Assembly: GCA_963764345.1 (NCBI GenBank)
Contig: CAVXSF010000007.1
Location: 62,001 to 126,000 of the forward strand
Direction of reading: 5' to 3'
Source of the DNA: DASQZK01 sp963764345
GTDB taxonomy: Bacteria; Bacteroidota; Bacteroidia; Bacteroidales; GCA-2748055
Length of the DNA: 64,000 nucleotides
Shown: in pieces, positions 53,798 to 63,180 of the stretch
Numbering within the stretch: the stretch's first letter is position 1
How the letters are laid out: the number at the start of each line of letters is the position of its first letter
Program-made: the position numbers and the translations under genes
Notes under the pieces: generated by a model
Database searches by the model: none
What the model was told of the DNA's origin: nothing
Seen by the model: the letters and a program-made list of their open reading frames with translations, nothing else

Positions 53798-54874
53798 ATG
53801 CAAAGCAATCTTAAACAGATCTTCGAACAGTTTCAGACGGATGCGGATTTCCTCTCTGCAGAATCTTATGGAACAGGGCATATTCACCAGACTTACCTGG
53901 TAAATAGTCCGGCTTCAGACCGTAAATTCATCCTTCAGAAGCTCAATCGGTTCGTTTTCAGAGATACCGACATCCTTATGGAAAATCTTGAAAGGATAAC
54001 CCTCCATTTGTCAAAGAAAATCCCTTCCTCCGGGACAGGATGGGACATCCTTGAGTTTTTTCCGGCCAAGGACGGCAGGTTGTACTATACGGATGAAACG
54101 GGTGAGGACTGGCGGGTGATGAATTACATTTCCAATGACCTCACCGAAGACCATCAAAATGATGTTCACAAAGCTGCCGGTGAAGCTTACGGTAAATTCA
54201 TCACTTTACTCGGTGACCTGCCTGGTCCTTCATTAAAAGAGAGCATTCCGGATTTCCATAATCTCAAAAAGAGACTGAGGGATTTCCGCCTGTCAGTGGA
54301 GAATGGCCTCCCGGAAAGAAAAAAGGCTGCAGCTGAAGATATTCTGCTGGCTGAGGATAAGGCGGAAGAAATGTTGTATATCCCTAATATTCTATCCGAG
54401 GGAAAAATAAAACTGCGTCCGACACATAATGACACCAAACTCGATAACATCCTGTTTTCTGCATCAGGCAAAGTCAGGTGTGTTGTCGATCTGGATACCG
54501 TGATGCCCGGCCTTCCTCATTTTGACTTCGGTGATGCCATCCGGTCATTTGGTAATTCGTGTAAGGAGGATGAACCGGCACTGGACAGGATTTTCCTCAG
54601 AATGGATGTTTTCAGTTCTTTTTCTGAGGGATTTATCAGAAATCTCCCCGCAGGGCTTAACGAAGACGAATTAGGCAGTCTGGTATACGCACCCGCCATG
54701 TTTGCTTATATGCAGGGAATCCGTTTTCTGGGTGATTACCTTACCGGGGATCAATATTATATCACCACCTACCCTGAGCATAATCTTATCAGAGCGAGAA
54801 ACCAGTTCACATTGTTACGGAGTATGACGGAGAATTTCAACCAGATGAAGGATATGATTGAAAAAATCCTTTGA
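53798..54874 (+). CDS. Aminoglycoside-phosphotransferase-fold sugar kinase (NahK-like)
   Basis: 358 residues. Kinase fold with an N-lobe (LQKLNRFVFRDTDILMENLERI), the catalytic loop LRPTHNDTKLDNILF (His-Asn-Asp-xxxx-Asn) and the metal Asp in VDLDTVMPGLPHFDFGDAIRSF. This matches the family of N-acetylhexosamine 1-kinases, which phosphorylate the anomeric carbon. It follows the nucleotidyltransferase by three bases; the two could convert free GalNAc or GlcNAc to the UDP-sugar. The substrate is inferred from context. Confidence 0.78.
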   Translation: MQSNLKQIFEQFQTDADFLSAESYGTGHIHQTYLVNSPASDRKFILQKLNRFVFRDTDILMENLERITLHLSKKIPSSGTGWDILEFFPAKDGRLYYTDETGEDWRVMNYISNDLTEDHQNDVHKAAGEAYGKFITLLGDLPGPSLKESIPDFHNLKKRLRDFRLSVENGLPERKKAAAEDILLAEDKAEEMLYIPNILSEGKIKLRPTHNDTKLDNILFSASGKVRCVVDLDTVMPGLPHFDFGDAIRSFGNSCKEDEPALDRIFLRMDVFSSFSEGFIRNLPAGLNEDELGSLVYAPAMFAYMQGIRFLGDYLTGDQYYITTYPEHNLIRARNQFTLLRSMTENFNQMKDMIEKIL

Positions 54875-54887
54875 ACGTCTATTTTTG
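54858..54887 (+). promoter_or_regulatory. Promoter of the beta-galactosidase gene
   Basis: TTG at 54858-54860, a 19-base spacer and TATTTTTG at 54880-54887 fit the Bacteroidota TTG-N19-TAnnTTTG promoter. It sits across the end of the kinase gene and predicts a 5' leader of about 115 bases before the ATG at 55010. Confidence 0.55.
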
Positions 54888-55009
54888 CAAATTAAACCTT
54901 ATTTTTACAGTAAGATCATATCCTGCATTTCTTCAAGACCGTAAAAGATGCGAACCCACGGAAATCAATCCGTTCTGTTCTGCCAAACTCCAAACTAAAA
55001 CGCAAGTCT

Positions 55010-58000
55010 ATGCAAGCATCCATTAGATTCATATTTTTGGGACTTATTACTTTTCTTGCCATCAATGCGACAGGACAAGAGAAACCCGAATGGGACAATC
55101 CCGATATTGTGCAGATAAACCGGATGGATCCACATGCGACTTTTTTTCCTTTTGAAAATTATGAGCAGGCACTTGCGGGTGACCGTTCAGCTTCGGAAAA
55201 ATTCCTGCTTCTGAACGGGAAATGGAAGTTCAACTGGGTCAGGAAACCTGCCGACAGGCCGGTGGATTTTTACAAGCCGGATTTTGACGTTTCGGGATGG
55301 GATGAGATTGATGTCCCGGCAAACTGGGAGCTTAAAGGATATGGTGTGCCCATTTATGTGAATATAAGGTACGAATGGACTGATCATCCCAATCCCCCCG
55401 ATATACCACATGATTATAATCCGGTTGGTTCCTACAGGCGGACTTTCATGTTGCCTTCTTCATGGCAGGGTCAGGAAGTATTTGTGCACCTTGGCGCTGT
55501 AAAATCAGCTTTTTATATCTGGGTGAATGGCCAAAAGGTTGGGTATAGCCAGGGGAGCAAAACACCGGCCGAATTTGACCTGACAAAATTCGTTCATCCC
55601 GGCAAAAATACAATTGCCCTGGAAGTGTACCGCTGGAGTGACGGTTCATGGCTTGAATGCCAGGACTTCTGGCGGATCAGCGGTATCGAGAGAGACGTCT
55701 ATCTTTTCGCCACACCAAAAGTGCATTTGTACGACTTTTTTGTCCGGCCCGGCCTTGTTAATCAGTACAGAGATGGTTCCTTCAGGTTCGACGGGATTGT
55801 CAGATCATTTTCCGGGGAGAAAGGAAAATATAATCTAAAGGCAACCCTTCTTAAGAAGGATAGTGTGATCTTCAGTGAGTCCATGGATTTCAGATCTAAC
55901 GGGGATGATGTTCCCCTGTCATTCAGTAAAGTGGTGAAAGATCCGGACAAATGGACGGCAGAAACACCAAATCTGTATACTCTTGTTCTCGCACTCTCAG
56001 ACAAAAAGGGAAATCCATTCGAATACATCGCTGGCAGGGTCGGATTCAGGACCTCTGAAATCAGGTATGGCCAACTGCTTATAAATGGAATACCCGTAAC
56101 AATCAAAGGCGTGAACCGTCATGAACATGATGAATTTAACGGACACGTGATTTCCGAAGCCACCATGCTGAAAGACATCAGCCTGATGAAACAGAACAAC
56201 ATCAATACGGTCAGGACAAGTCACTACCCAAATGATCCGAAGTGGTATGAACTGTGCGATAAATACGGTCTTTACATTATTGATGAAGCCAATATTGAAT
56301 CACATGGTATGGGTTATGCTCCCGACAAGACTCTGGGCAACAATCCTTTATTTATGAAATCTCATCTCGACCGTACGCAGCGTATGGTAGAACGTGACAA
56401 AAACCATCCGTGCGTCATCCTCTGGTCACTGGGGAATGAGGCGGGTGACGGGGTCAATTTTGATGCCACACACGACTGGATAAAATCCCGTGACCTGACC
56501 CGACCTGTGCATTATGAAAGAGCCCAGGGTGGCAGGAATTCTGATGTGTACTGTCCCATGTACCCAACCATATCCTCCCTGGAAGACTATGCCAGGGAGA
56601 TAAGGCCCAAACCTCTGATTATGTGCGAATATGCACATGCAATGGGGAATAGTACCGGGAATTTTCAGGATTACTGGAATGTTATAGAGAGATACAGTCA
56701 GTTGCAGGGTGGGAGCATCTGGGACTGGGTTGACCAGGGACTGGCAAAATATACCGCCGATGGAAGAAAATACTGGGCTTATGGAGGAGATTTCGGTCCG
56801 AAGGATATCCCCAGCGACGGAACATTCTGTATTAACGGACTTGTTTTTCCCGACAGGACACCTCATCCCGGTCTTATGGAGGTGAAGAAGGTATATCAGA
56901 GTATTGCCTTCAAACCGGTAAATTTCAGTTTTGATGAAATTGAAATCACAAACAAATACAACTTCATCAATCTTGCTAATTTCAATATCTACTGGGAAAT
57001 CGAAGCAGAAGGGAAAATCCTTCAGGACGGTATGGTAATGAACCCTGATATTCCCGCCGGCAAATCGAAAATATTCACACTCGGAATAGTACCCTTCAAG
57101 CCGGAAAACGGGGTTGAATACTTTATTAACCTCACTGCTTTTCTTCCGGAGGGAAACGACATTATTCCTTCCGGACATATCTTTGCCTTTGAGCAGTTCC
57201 CGGTCCCTGTTCCGTTTCTAAGAGAGGTTAAGACCATGGATAAAGGAGCCAAAGCCGTTTTTGAAGCCAATAACCTCATTAATATTGAAGCAGGCGGCAC
57301 AGTATATTCCTTCAGTAAAGCAAATGGTCTACTTGTCTCTGCAAAATCCGGTGATATACAATGGCTCCAAAGCCCTCTTAGCATCAATTTCTGGAGGGCT
57401 CCGACGGAGAATGATTTCGGCAATAAGATGCCTGAGCGGTGCAAGGTATGGAGGACAGCCGCCGGAAATGCAGAATTCAAAGGGATTAGTCATTCCCAGG
57501 ATGAAAAAGGTTATTATTCTGTGTATGCAGAGTACTGGTTACCCGATGTCCAGGCCAAATATACCCTGTCCTATATGATTAACGGCGCCGGAGAGATGAG
57601 AGTCACAGCTTCCTTCATTCCTTCAGGAACAGATTTCCCGGAACTTCCAAGGTTCGGTATGATGTTCTCTGTCCCTGACGGTTACGAAAATCTGTCCTGG
57701 TTTGGAAGAGGCCCCCAGGAGAACTATATTGACAGGAACACCTCGGCCTTTGTCGGATTATATCATAGCAATGTTGACGATCAGTACGTTCCCTATATCT
57801 CACCTGAAGAAAACGGATACAAGACGGATGTCAGATGGGTTACGCTTCTGGATGGAAAAGGGAATGGGCTGATGTTACAGGGAGATCCTCAAATCAGTTT
57901 TTCAGCTCTGCACTTTTCAAACGAAGACCTGACCAGGGAAAAGCGTGACGGCTATCATACCACTGACCTTGTGCGTAGGGATGAGACCTGGCTGAATGTT

Positions 58001-58156
58001 GATTTTAAACAGATGGGTGTAGGAGGTGACAATAGCTGGGGAGCCAAAACCCATGCTATATATTCTATGCCTTACAGACAGTACTCATATAGTTTCATTA
58101 TCAGGCCTTTAAAAGAAGGGCAAAATATCTGGACCACATATAAAACTGTTTTTTAA
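55010..58156 (+). CDS. GH2 beta-galactosidase (LacZ type), secreted
   Basis: 1048 residues. A signal peptide (IFLGLITFLAINATGQ) directs it to the periplasm. Domains in order: sugar-binding (LNGKWKFNW, PANWELKGYGVPIYVN), immunoglobulin-like, TIM barrel with NRHEHDEFNGHVISEATM, acid/base Glu477 in WSLGNEAGDG and nucleophile Glu540 in IMCEYAHAMGNSTG, then the Bgal small-chain domain (NFWRAPTENDFG, WFGRGPQENYIDR). It hydrolyses terminal beta-galactosides. The GH109-like gene follows after ten bases. Together they would strip Gal and GalNAc from glycans. Confidence 0.93.
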   Translation: MQASIRFIFLGLITFLAINATGQEKPEWDNPDIVQINRMDPHATFFPFENYEQALAGDRSASEKFLLLNGKWKFNWVRKPADRPVDFYKPDFDVSGWDEIDVPANWELKGYGVPIYVNIRYEWTDHPNPPDIPHDYNPVGSYRRTFMLPSSWQGQEVFVHLGAVKSAFYIWVNGQKVGYSQGSKTPAEFDLTKFVHPGKNTIALEVYRWSDGSWLECQDFWRISGIERDVYLFATPKVHLYDFFVRPGLVNQYRDGSFRFDGIVRSFSGEKGKYNLKATLLKKDSVIFSESMDFRSNGDDVPLSFSKVVKDPDKWTAETPNLYTLVLALSDKKGNPFEYIAGRVGFRTSEIRYGQLLINGIPVTIKGVNRHEHDEFNGHVISEATMLKDISLMKQNNINTVRTSHYPNDPKWYELCDKYGLYIIDEANIESHGMGYAPDKTLGNNPLFMKSHLDRTQRMVERDKNHPCVILWSLGNEAGDGVNFDATHDWIKSRDLTRPVHYERAQGGRNSDVYCPMYPTISSLEDYAREIRPKPLIMCEYAHAMGNSTGNFQDYWNVIERYSQLQGGSIWDWVDQGLAKYTADGRKYWAYGGDFGPKDIPSDGTFCINGLVFPDRTPHPGLMEVKKVYQSIAFKPVNFSFDEIEITNKYNFINLANFNIYWEIEAEGKILQDGMVMNPDIPAGKSKIFTLGIVPFKPENGVEYFINLTAFLPEGNDIIPSGHIFAFEQFPVPVPFLREVKTMDKGAKAVFEANNLINIEAGGTVYSFSKANGLLVSAKSGDIQWLQSPLSINFWRAPTENDFGNKMPERCKVWRTAAGNAEFKGISHSQDEKGYYSVYAEYWLPDVQAKYTLSYMINGAGEMRVTASFIPSGTDFPELPRFGMMFSVPDGYENLSWFGRGPQENYIDRNTSAFVGLYHSNVDDQYVPYISPEENGYKTDVRWVTLLDGKGNGLMLQGDPQISFSALHFSNEDLTREKRDGYHTTDLVRRDETWLNVDFKQMGVGGDNSWGAKTHAIYSMPYRQYSYSFIIRPLKEGQNIWTTYKTVF

Positions 58157-58166
58157 AATTAGGCTT

Positions 58167-59525
58167 ATGGACAGAAGAAATTTTATAAAAAAATCAGCAA
58201 TGGCTGGTGCGGTATTATCAATGCCGGCCGAAATGTTTGCACGTGGCATAGTAAAGGAAAAAGTCAGACTGGGCTTTATTGGTGTGGGGCTGAGAGGTTG
58301 TAATCATTTACAGAATGTACTGATGCGGGATGACGTTGAGGTTCCTGCAATATGCGATATCGATCCCAGCCGTTTTGATGTGGCTGAAGGGATCATTGCA
58401 AAATCAGGTGCTCCCAAAGCTCAGATATACACCGGAAGCGAATATGCATATCAGGATTTGCTGGCACGCAGCGACCTCGACGGTGTGATTATAGCCACCC
58501 CCTGGTTGTGGCATACGAAAATGGCTGTCGATTCGATGAAAGCTGGAAAGTACGCAGGTGTTGAAGTTTCAGCAGCAACCTCTATGGCCGATTGCTGGGA
58601 CCTCGTCGATACTCATGAGGAAACCGGTGTACCCGTTATGATCCTTGAGAATGTTTGTTACCGGCGTGATGTCATGGCGGTGCTCAATATGGTCAGGGAT
58701 GGTCTGTTCGGGGAACTGATCCATGCACGGTGTGGTTACCAGCATGATCTGAGAGGAGTCAAATTCAACGATGGGAAAACGCCTCATGCCAACGGTGTGG
58801 AATTTGGTGATAAAGCTGTTTCCGAAGCTGCATGGAGGACCCAGCATTCACTGAAACGGAACGCAGACCTGTATCCAACCCACGGCTTAGGACCGGTGGC
58901 CACCATGCTGAACATCAACCGCGGGAACCGGTTACTGACCATTTCATCTTTTGCCACCAAATCACGCGGACTGCATCGCTATATCGTTGATAATCCCAAC
59001 GGCGGGCCCGACCACCCCAATGCCAAACTGAAATGGGAACTGGGTGATATTGTCACCTCTACCATTGAAACAGCACTGGGAGAGACTATTATCGTAACAC
59101 ATGATACGAACTCGCCCAGACCGTACTCCCTTGGTTTCAGGGTTCAGGGAACCAGCGGGCTGACACAGTTTGACGAGGGCATGCAACGTATTTATGTTGA
59201 AGGGAAGAGTCCTGAACACGAATGGGAAGATATGAAAAGCTACCTTGAGAAATATGATCATCCCCTATGGAAAAAATATGGGACTTATGCTGAAGGATCG
59301 GGTCATGGGGGGATGGACTTTTTTGTTGACCGTGCGTTCGTTGAAATAGTCAAACGCCAGGACGAGGCGCCCATGGATGCTTATGATTGTGCTGCCTGGA
59401 GTGCCGTAACTCCCCTTTCGGAAGAATCCATTGCAGAAGGTGGTGAACCCAAAGAATTTCCTGACTTTACCAGGGGAAGGTGGATCAAACGTCAGCCGGT
59501 CTTTGGCCTTACGGATGAATATTGA
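58167..59525 (+). CDS. Gfo/Idh/MocA-family glycosidase, GH109-like (alpha-N-acetylgalactosaminidase type)
   Basis: 452 residues. A Tat-like leader (MDRRNFIKKSAMAGAVLS) exports the folded, cofactor-loaded enzyme. The Rossmann motif GFIGVGLRG binds NAD; blocks ICDIDPSRF, VIIATPWLWHTKMAVDSMKAGKY, LENVCYRRDVMAVLNMVRDG and CGYQHDLRGVKFNDGK are typical of GH109, which uses bound NAD to cleave alpha-GalNAc by oxidation and elimination. Other GH109-type specificities cannot be ruled out. It starts ten bases after the beta-galactosidase stop, so the two are co-transcribed. Confidence 0.82.
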   Translation: MDRRNFIKKSAMAGAVLSMPAEMFARGIVKEKVRLGFIGVGLRGCNHLQNVLMRDDVEVPAICDIDPSRFDVAEGIIAKSGAPKAQIYTGSEYAYQDLLARSDLDGVIIATPWLWHTKMAVDSMKAGKYAGVEVSAATSMADCWDLVDTHEETGVPVMILENVCYRRDVMAVLNMVRDGLFGELIHARCGYQHDLRGVKFNDGKTPHANGVEFGDKAVSEAAWRTQHSLKRNADLYPTHGLGPVATMLNINRGNRLLTISSFATKSRGLHRYIVDNPNGGPDHPNAKLKWELGDIVTSTIETALGETIIVTHDTNSPRPYSLGFRVQGTSGLTQFDEGMQRIYVEGKSPEHEWEDMKSYLEKYDHPLWKKYGTYAEGSGHGGMDFFVDRAFVEIVKRQDEAPMDAYDCAAWSAVTPLSEESIAEGGEPKEFPDFTRGRWIKRQPVFGLTDEY

Positions 59526-59552
59526 GGAGCGGTTCTTTAACAGGAGTAGCCC

Positions 59553-60074
59553 TCATGTCCGATCGAGAAAATCCAGGAGTAAATTCATAGATTCTTCTAT
59601 GGTAAGTTCTCCGGTGTGTATCGTCAGACTGCTATGAGCCGGAATTTCATAAGTGGCATCAACGCCTGTGAAGTTTCGGATCAGTCCATTCCTGGCTTTG
59701 CTGTACATCCCCTTGGGATCACGTTGTTCACAAATTTTTAAGGGCGTGTCAAGGTAAATCTCAACCGGCTTGTCAGGGGAGAGTATGGTTCTGACCATCT
59801 CCCGCATACTTTCGGTTGGCGTAATAAAAGCATTGATGGTTGAAATATTATGCCCGAGCAAAAGTTTGCTCAGTTCAGCAACGCGCCTGATATTTTCACG
59901 CCTGTCCGATTCTGTAAAGCCAAGATCACTATTCAGCGAATGACGGATGTTATCCCCGTCGAGGAGAACGGTTGTAATGTCGAGCTTTTTCAGTTCGTTA
60001 AAGAGATGACGGGATAGAGTGGTTTTACCAGCACCCGGTAATCCGGTGAACCAAATGGTCAGAGGTGTCTTCAT
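59553..60074 (-). CDS. cysC: Adenylyl-sulfate (APS) kinase
   Basis: 173 residues. P-loop GLPGAGKTT at 11-19, DGDNIRHSLNSDLGFTESDRRENIRR (APS site), AFITPTESMREMVR and KGMYSKARNGLIRNFTGVDATYE. It makes PAPS from APS and ATP for sulfation or sulfate assimilation. No cysD, cysN or sulfotransferase lies in the window. It is convergent with the GH109-like gene (27-base gap) and divergent from the EamA gene. Confidence 0.95.
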   Translation of the reverse strand: MKTPLTIWFTGLPGAGKTTLSRHLFNELKKLDITTVLLDGDNIRHSLNSDLGFTESDRRENIRRVAELSKLLLGHNISTINAFITPTESMREMVRTILSPDKPVEIYLDTPLKICEQRDPKGMYSKARNGLIRNFTGVDATYEIPAHSSLTIHTGELTIEESMNLLLDFLDRT

Positions 60075-60173
60075 TGGTCTGCAAACAGGTTAGGATATGA
60101 AAAATTATGAAGGACCGGAAAGAATAAAAATACGAGAAAATTTATCAATTTTGCCTATAAATACCGGGAAGTC

Positions 60174-61076
60174 TTGAAGAACTATATTACCAGTACGACC
60201 TTTCTGGCCATTGTAGCCTGTTTACTCTGGTCGTCGGCTTTTACAGGGATCAAAATAGGATTGCCATATACCAGTCCTCTGCATTTTGCCGGGTTACGGT
60301 TTTTTCTTTCCGGCCTCATTATTCTTCCCTTTAGCGGTTCATTCAGACGGTACCTGTGGATTGTTCGAAGAAACCCGGGGAAAGTTCTGTTACTGGCCTT
60401 CCTTACGATGGTTGTACAGTATTCCCTGTTTTATCTTGGTCTGAATATGGTACCTGCAGCGCTGGCTGCCATTATCATCGGGTCCGGACCGCTATTTGTC
60501 GCCTTGGTTGCCCATTTTTCCATACCTGGTGACCGCCTGACCTTTTTAAAGTTTTCGATATTTTTGCTTGGCTTTTCCGGAATAATCCTTGTAAGCTTTG
60601 GCCGAAATAATTTCTCGACGGTTCATGAGGCCAGCATTACAGGCATTATACTGCTTATTCTGAACAATATCGTTTCCGGGGTTGGAAATGTGATTGTGGC
60701 AAAGGACCGTCAGAACATACCTCCCCTGGTACTGAGCTCTTCCACCATGCTTATCGGGGGTGGAGCATTGTTTCTTATTTCACTGCCTGTGGAAGGCTTT
60801 CATCCCGGACCCAGACCTGCCGAATACTATGCAGCACTTGCCTGGCTGAGTTTCCTTTCTGCAGCAGCTATCTCCATCTGGTATATTCTGTTGAAGCGGC
60901 CCGAAGTAAAGGTTTCTAATCTGAATTTTTGGAAATTCCTCATCCCTGTTGCCGGGGCTGTACTCGCCTGGATGATTCTGCCTGATGAAAAACCGGTCCT
61001 CATAGCTATTGCAGGCATGGTGATCATCGCAGTTTCACTGATTTTGCTCAATATCTACAAACGCCGGCATGCCTGA
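60174..61076 (+). CDS. EamA/DMT-family transporter
   Basis: 300 residues from a TTG start (MKNYITSTTFL). Ten helices in two EamA repeats: first with LLWSSAFTGIKIGLPYTSPLHFAGLRFFLSG and AALAAIIIGSGPLFVALVAHF, second with IILLILNNIVSGVGNVIV. Such permeases export metabolites or amino acids. Function unknown. No ATG lies closer to the family N-terminus. It is divergent from cysC. Confidence 0.88.
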   Translation: MKNYITSTTFLAIVACLLWSSAFTGIKIGLPYTSPLHFAGLRFFLSGLIILPFSGSFRRYLWIVRRNPGKVLLLAFLTMVVQYSLFYLGLNMVPAALAAIIIGSGPLFVALVAHFSIPGDRLTFLKFSIFLLGFSGIILVSFGRNNFSTVHEASITGIILLILNNIVSGVGNVIVAKDRQNIPPLVLSSSTMLIGGGALFLISLPVEGFHPGPRPAEYYAALAWLSFLSAAAISIWYILLKRPEVKVSNLNFWKFLIPVAGAVLAWMILPDEKPVLIAIAGMVIIAVSLILLNIYKRRHA

Positions 61077-61120
61077 TTTTGAAATCATTTCCGGAAACTA
61101 AATAAAAAATCTTCTCAGGT

Positions 61121-61270
61121 TCAGATGAGACTGTCTTCATGTTCCCCCAGACGGATGAGTTCAATCTTTTCCGGATCGGCATATCCCGATTTATAATTGG
61201 TCTCAGTCTTCGTAAAAGATAACGTTGATGTCATGATAAACAGATGAAAGGGTATACTCCATTTAATCAT
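61121..61270 (-). CDS. Small ORF, 49 residues, unknown
   Basis: Reads MIKWSIPFHLFIMT then STLSFTKTETNYKSGYADP and EKIELIRLGEHEDSLI. The hydrophobic start and ordinary codon use suggest a real short gene, but no family is recognised and no strong ribosome site is seen. An internal ATG at 61234 would give 37 residues. It fills most of the 332-base gap between the EamA and sodB genes. Confidence 0.35.
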   Translation of the reverse strand: MIKWSIPFHLFIMTSTLSFTKTETNYKSGYADPEKIELIRLGEHEDSLI

Positions 61271-61369
61271 AAAATGAAAGTTTGGAAATCAAGTTAGAAA
61301 ATTTAAATAAGGAAAACATGAGTTAATCAAAATTTATCTGTTTGGCCAGCGGACATAAGACGGTTTTCA

Positions 61370-61377
61370 TATCTTTA
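61370..61377 (+). promoter_or_regulatory. Possible -7 box for sodB
   Basis: TATCTTTA matches TAnnTTTG in seven of eight positions and lies 31 bases before the ATG at 61409. A TTTG at 61341-61344 is 25 bases upstream, longer than the usual spacer. Confidence 0.3.
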
Positions 61378-61408
61378 CATGGACCAGAAACTAAACCAAA
61401 AAACGAAC

Positions 61409-61990
61409 ATGAATTTCACTCTTCCCCAATTACCATTTTCTGTGGATGCACTTGAACCTGTTATAAGCAGGCGCACCATAGATTTTCATTATGGCAAGCA
61501 TCACCAGGCCTATGTCAACAACCTGAACAAACTCACCGAAGGTTCGGAATGGTCAAAGAGATCTCTTGAAGATCTCATCAGGCTTACGGAGGGTGGTATA
61601 TACAATAATGCCGCCCAGGTCTGGAACCATACTTTTTACTGGGAAAGCCTAATCCCGTCTGAATTATCAACTGCCGGGACCGGCCTCCTTGAGGCTATCA
61701 ACAAGAGTTTTGGGAGTATGGATTTGTTTAAGGAGCAGTTTGTCCAGGCTTCCGTGACGCTTTTTGGTTCGGGATGGGTATGGCTCGTCAAAGGGAGAAA
61801 TAACGGACTTAAGATCATGCAGGGGTCAAATGCATGGAACCCTTTAAGGGAAGATTATATTCCTCTTTTAACCTGTGATGTGTGGGAACATGCCTATTAT
61901 CTTGATTTTCAAAACAGAAGACCGGATTATGTTGAAGGCTTCTGGAAAATAATAAATTGGGAAAAAGTTGAGGAAAGATTACGTTCATAG
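61409..61990 (+). CDS. sodB: Superoxide dismutase, Fe/Mn type
   Basis: 193 residues from ATG 61409 (MNFTLPQLPFSVDALEP); an in-frame ATG at 61379 gives an unconserved ten-residue extension. Metal ligands: His in FHYGKHHQAYVNNL, His in AAQVWNHTFYW, and Asp/His in DVWEHAYYLDFQNRRPDY. The NHTFYW and FGSGWVWL blocks are more typical of the iron form, though cambialistic use is possible. It removes superoxide, consistent with an organism that meets oxygen at least at times. Confidence 0.95.
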   Translation: MNFTLPQLPFSVDALEPVISRRTIDFHYGKHHQAYVNNLNKLTEGSEWSKRSLEDLIRLTEGGIYNNAAQVWNHTFYWESLIPSELSTAGTGLLEAINKSFGSMDLFKEQFVQASVTLFGSGWVWLVKGRNNGLKIMQGSNAWNPLREDYIPLLTCDVWEHAYYLDFQNRRPDYVEGFWKIINWEKVEERLRS

Positions 61991-62042
61991 AAGACTTTAT
62001 TAAAGACTTATCCGGTTATTCCCGAATAACGGGTGAAAACCC

Positions 62043-62127
62043 AAACTGCCCCCAGCCTCTCATAGATGGTTTAGTTGGTAAATGATGTTTTCTGACCTCT
62101 AACAGGTAAGCATCACGGGGGCAGTTT
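62043..62127. terminator. Possible bidirectional terminator between sodB and rlmN
   Basis: Arms AAACTGCCCCC (62043-62053) and GGGGGCAGTTT (62117-62127) are perfect, with a 63-base spacer, followed by CTTTCTTTT on the plus strand. A second hairpin at 62012-62031 (GTTATTC-CC-GAATAAC core) precedes it. The long spacer weakens the case. Confidence 0.4.
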
Positions 62128-62135
62128 CTTTCTTT

Positions 62136-63176
62136 TCAGAAATCCTGCTCTCCCTGCCGAACAAGTGCTTTCGTGCTGAGCAGGCCGCAGGCTGCATAAA
62201 TATCCTGTCCCCTCGATCTTCTGATGGTTGTAGTGATGCCCCGGTCGGTGAGGGCATCCCTGAAACGGATGATCTGCGCATCGGGAGAGCTCTTCAGGGG
62301 AGTATCCGGTATGGGGTGAAAACGGATCAGGTTGATCCTGCATTGAATGCCATTAAGCAGTCGGCAGAGTTCTTTAACGTGGCGTTCGGTATCGTTGATA
62401 CCATCGAACATGATGTATTCAATCGAAATCCTTCTTTGCCCTGACCAGTCGTAATGTTTAATAAATTCGATGATATCTGCAGCAGGATATACCGACTGTA
62501 CGGGCATGAGCTTGCGGCGTTCATCATCAAACGGGGTATGCAGGCTTATGGCAAGATGGCAGGAACTGGTGTCAAGAAAAAGTTTCAGTCCCGGAAGAAT
62601 GCCGATGGATGAAACGGTTATTCGTCTCGGGCTCATGGCAAAGCCCCATTCCGACGTCAGGATCTCCAGGCTTTTCAGAACCTCTTCGGTATTGTCAAGC
62701 GGTTCTCCCATGCCCATATAAACGATATTGGTAAGTTTTTCTTTTTCCGGGAGGCTGCCGATCTGATTCACAATCTCCCCGGCGGTGAGGTTTCCCTGAA
62801 AACCCTGTTTGCCGGTCATGCAAAAAAGGCATCCCATTTTACATCCTACCTGTGAGGAAACGCAGAGTGTGTTGCGGGTAGTTTCCGGAATATACGCAGT
62901 TTCAATAAATCTTCCGGGTCTTGCAGGATAAAGGTATTTCTTCGTACCGTCAACCGATTCCTGAACTTTTACAGGATCCGTCCGTCCGGTCTGGTACTTC
63001 TCAGAAAGAAGATCCCGGTTCTTTTTTGAGATATTGGTCATCTCATCGATGGAAGAGATATCCTTTTTATAGAGCCAGCTGGCAATCTGCTTTGCCGTAA
63101 ACGAAGGCATTGCAAGGGATGATGCAACATGTTCGAGTTCCGTCAGCGTTTTTCCGTATAAAGCTTCCTTTTCCAT
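62136..63176 (-). CDS. rlmN: Dual-specificity RNA methyltransferase RlmN
   Basis: 346 residues from ATG 63176, four bases after the upstream gene's stop; an in-frame ATG at 63266 lies within that gene. Radical SAM cluster Cys112/116/119 in GCKMGCLFCMTGKQGF, the conserved Cys105, YMGMGEPLDN, ITVSSIGILPG, LAISLHTPFDDERRKLMP, EYIMFDGINDT and the methyl-carrier Cys near the end in IYAACGLLS. RlmN makes 2-methyladenosine at A2503 of 23S rRNA and A37 of some tRNAs. Probably co-transcribed with the reductase-like gene upstream. Confidence 0.95.
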   Translation of the reverse strand: MEKEALYGKTLTELEHVASSLAMPSFTAKQIASWLYKKDISSIDEMTNISKKNRDLLSEKYQTGRTDPVKVQESVDGTKKYLYPARPGRFIETAYIPETTRNTLCVSSQVGCKMGCLFCMTGKQGFQGNLTAGEIVNQIGSLPEKEKLTNIVYMGMGEPLDNTEEVLKSLEILTSEWGFAMSPRRITVSSIGILPGLKLFLDTSSCHLAISLHTPFDDERRKLMPVQSVYPAADIIEFIKHYDWSGQRRISIEYIMFDGINDTERHVKELCRLLNGIQCRINLIRFHPIPDTPLKSSPDAQIIRFRDALTDRGITTTIRRSRGQDIYAACGLLSTKALVRQGEQDF

Positions 63177-63180
63177 CCGA

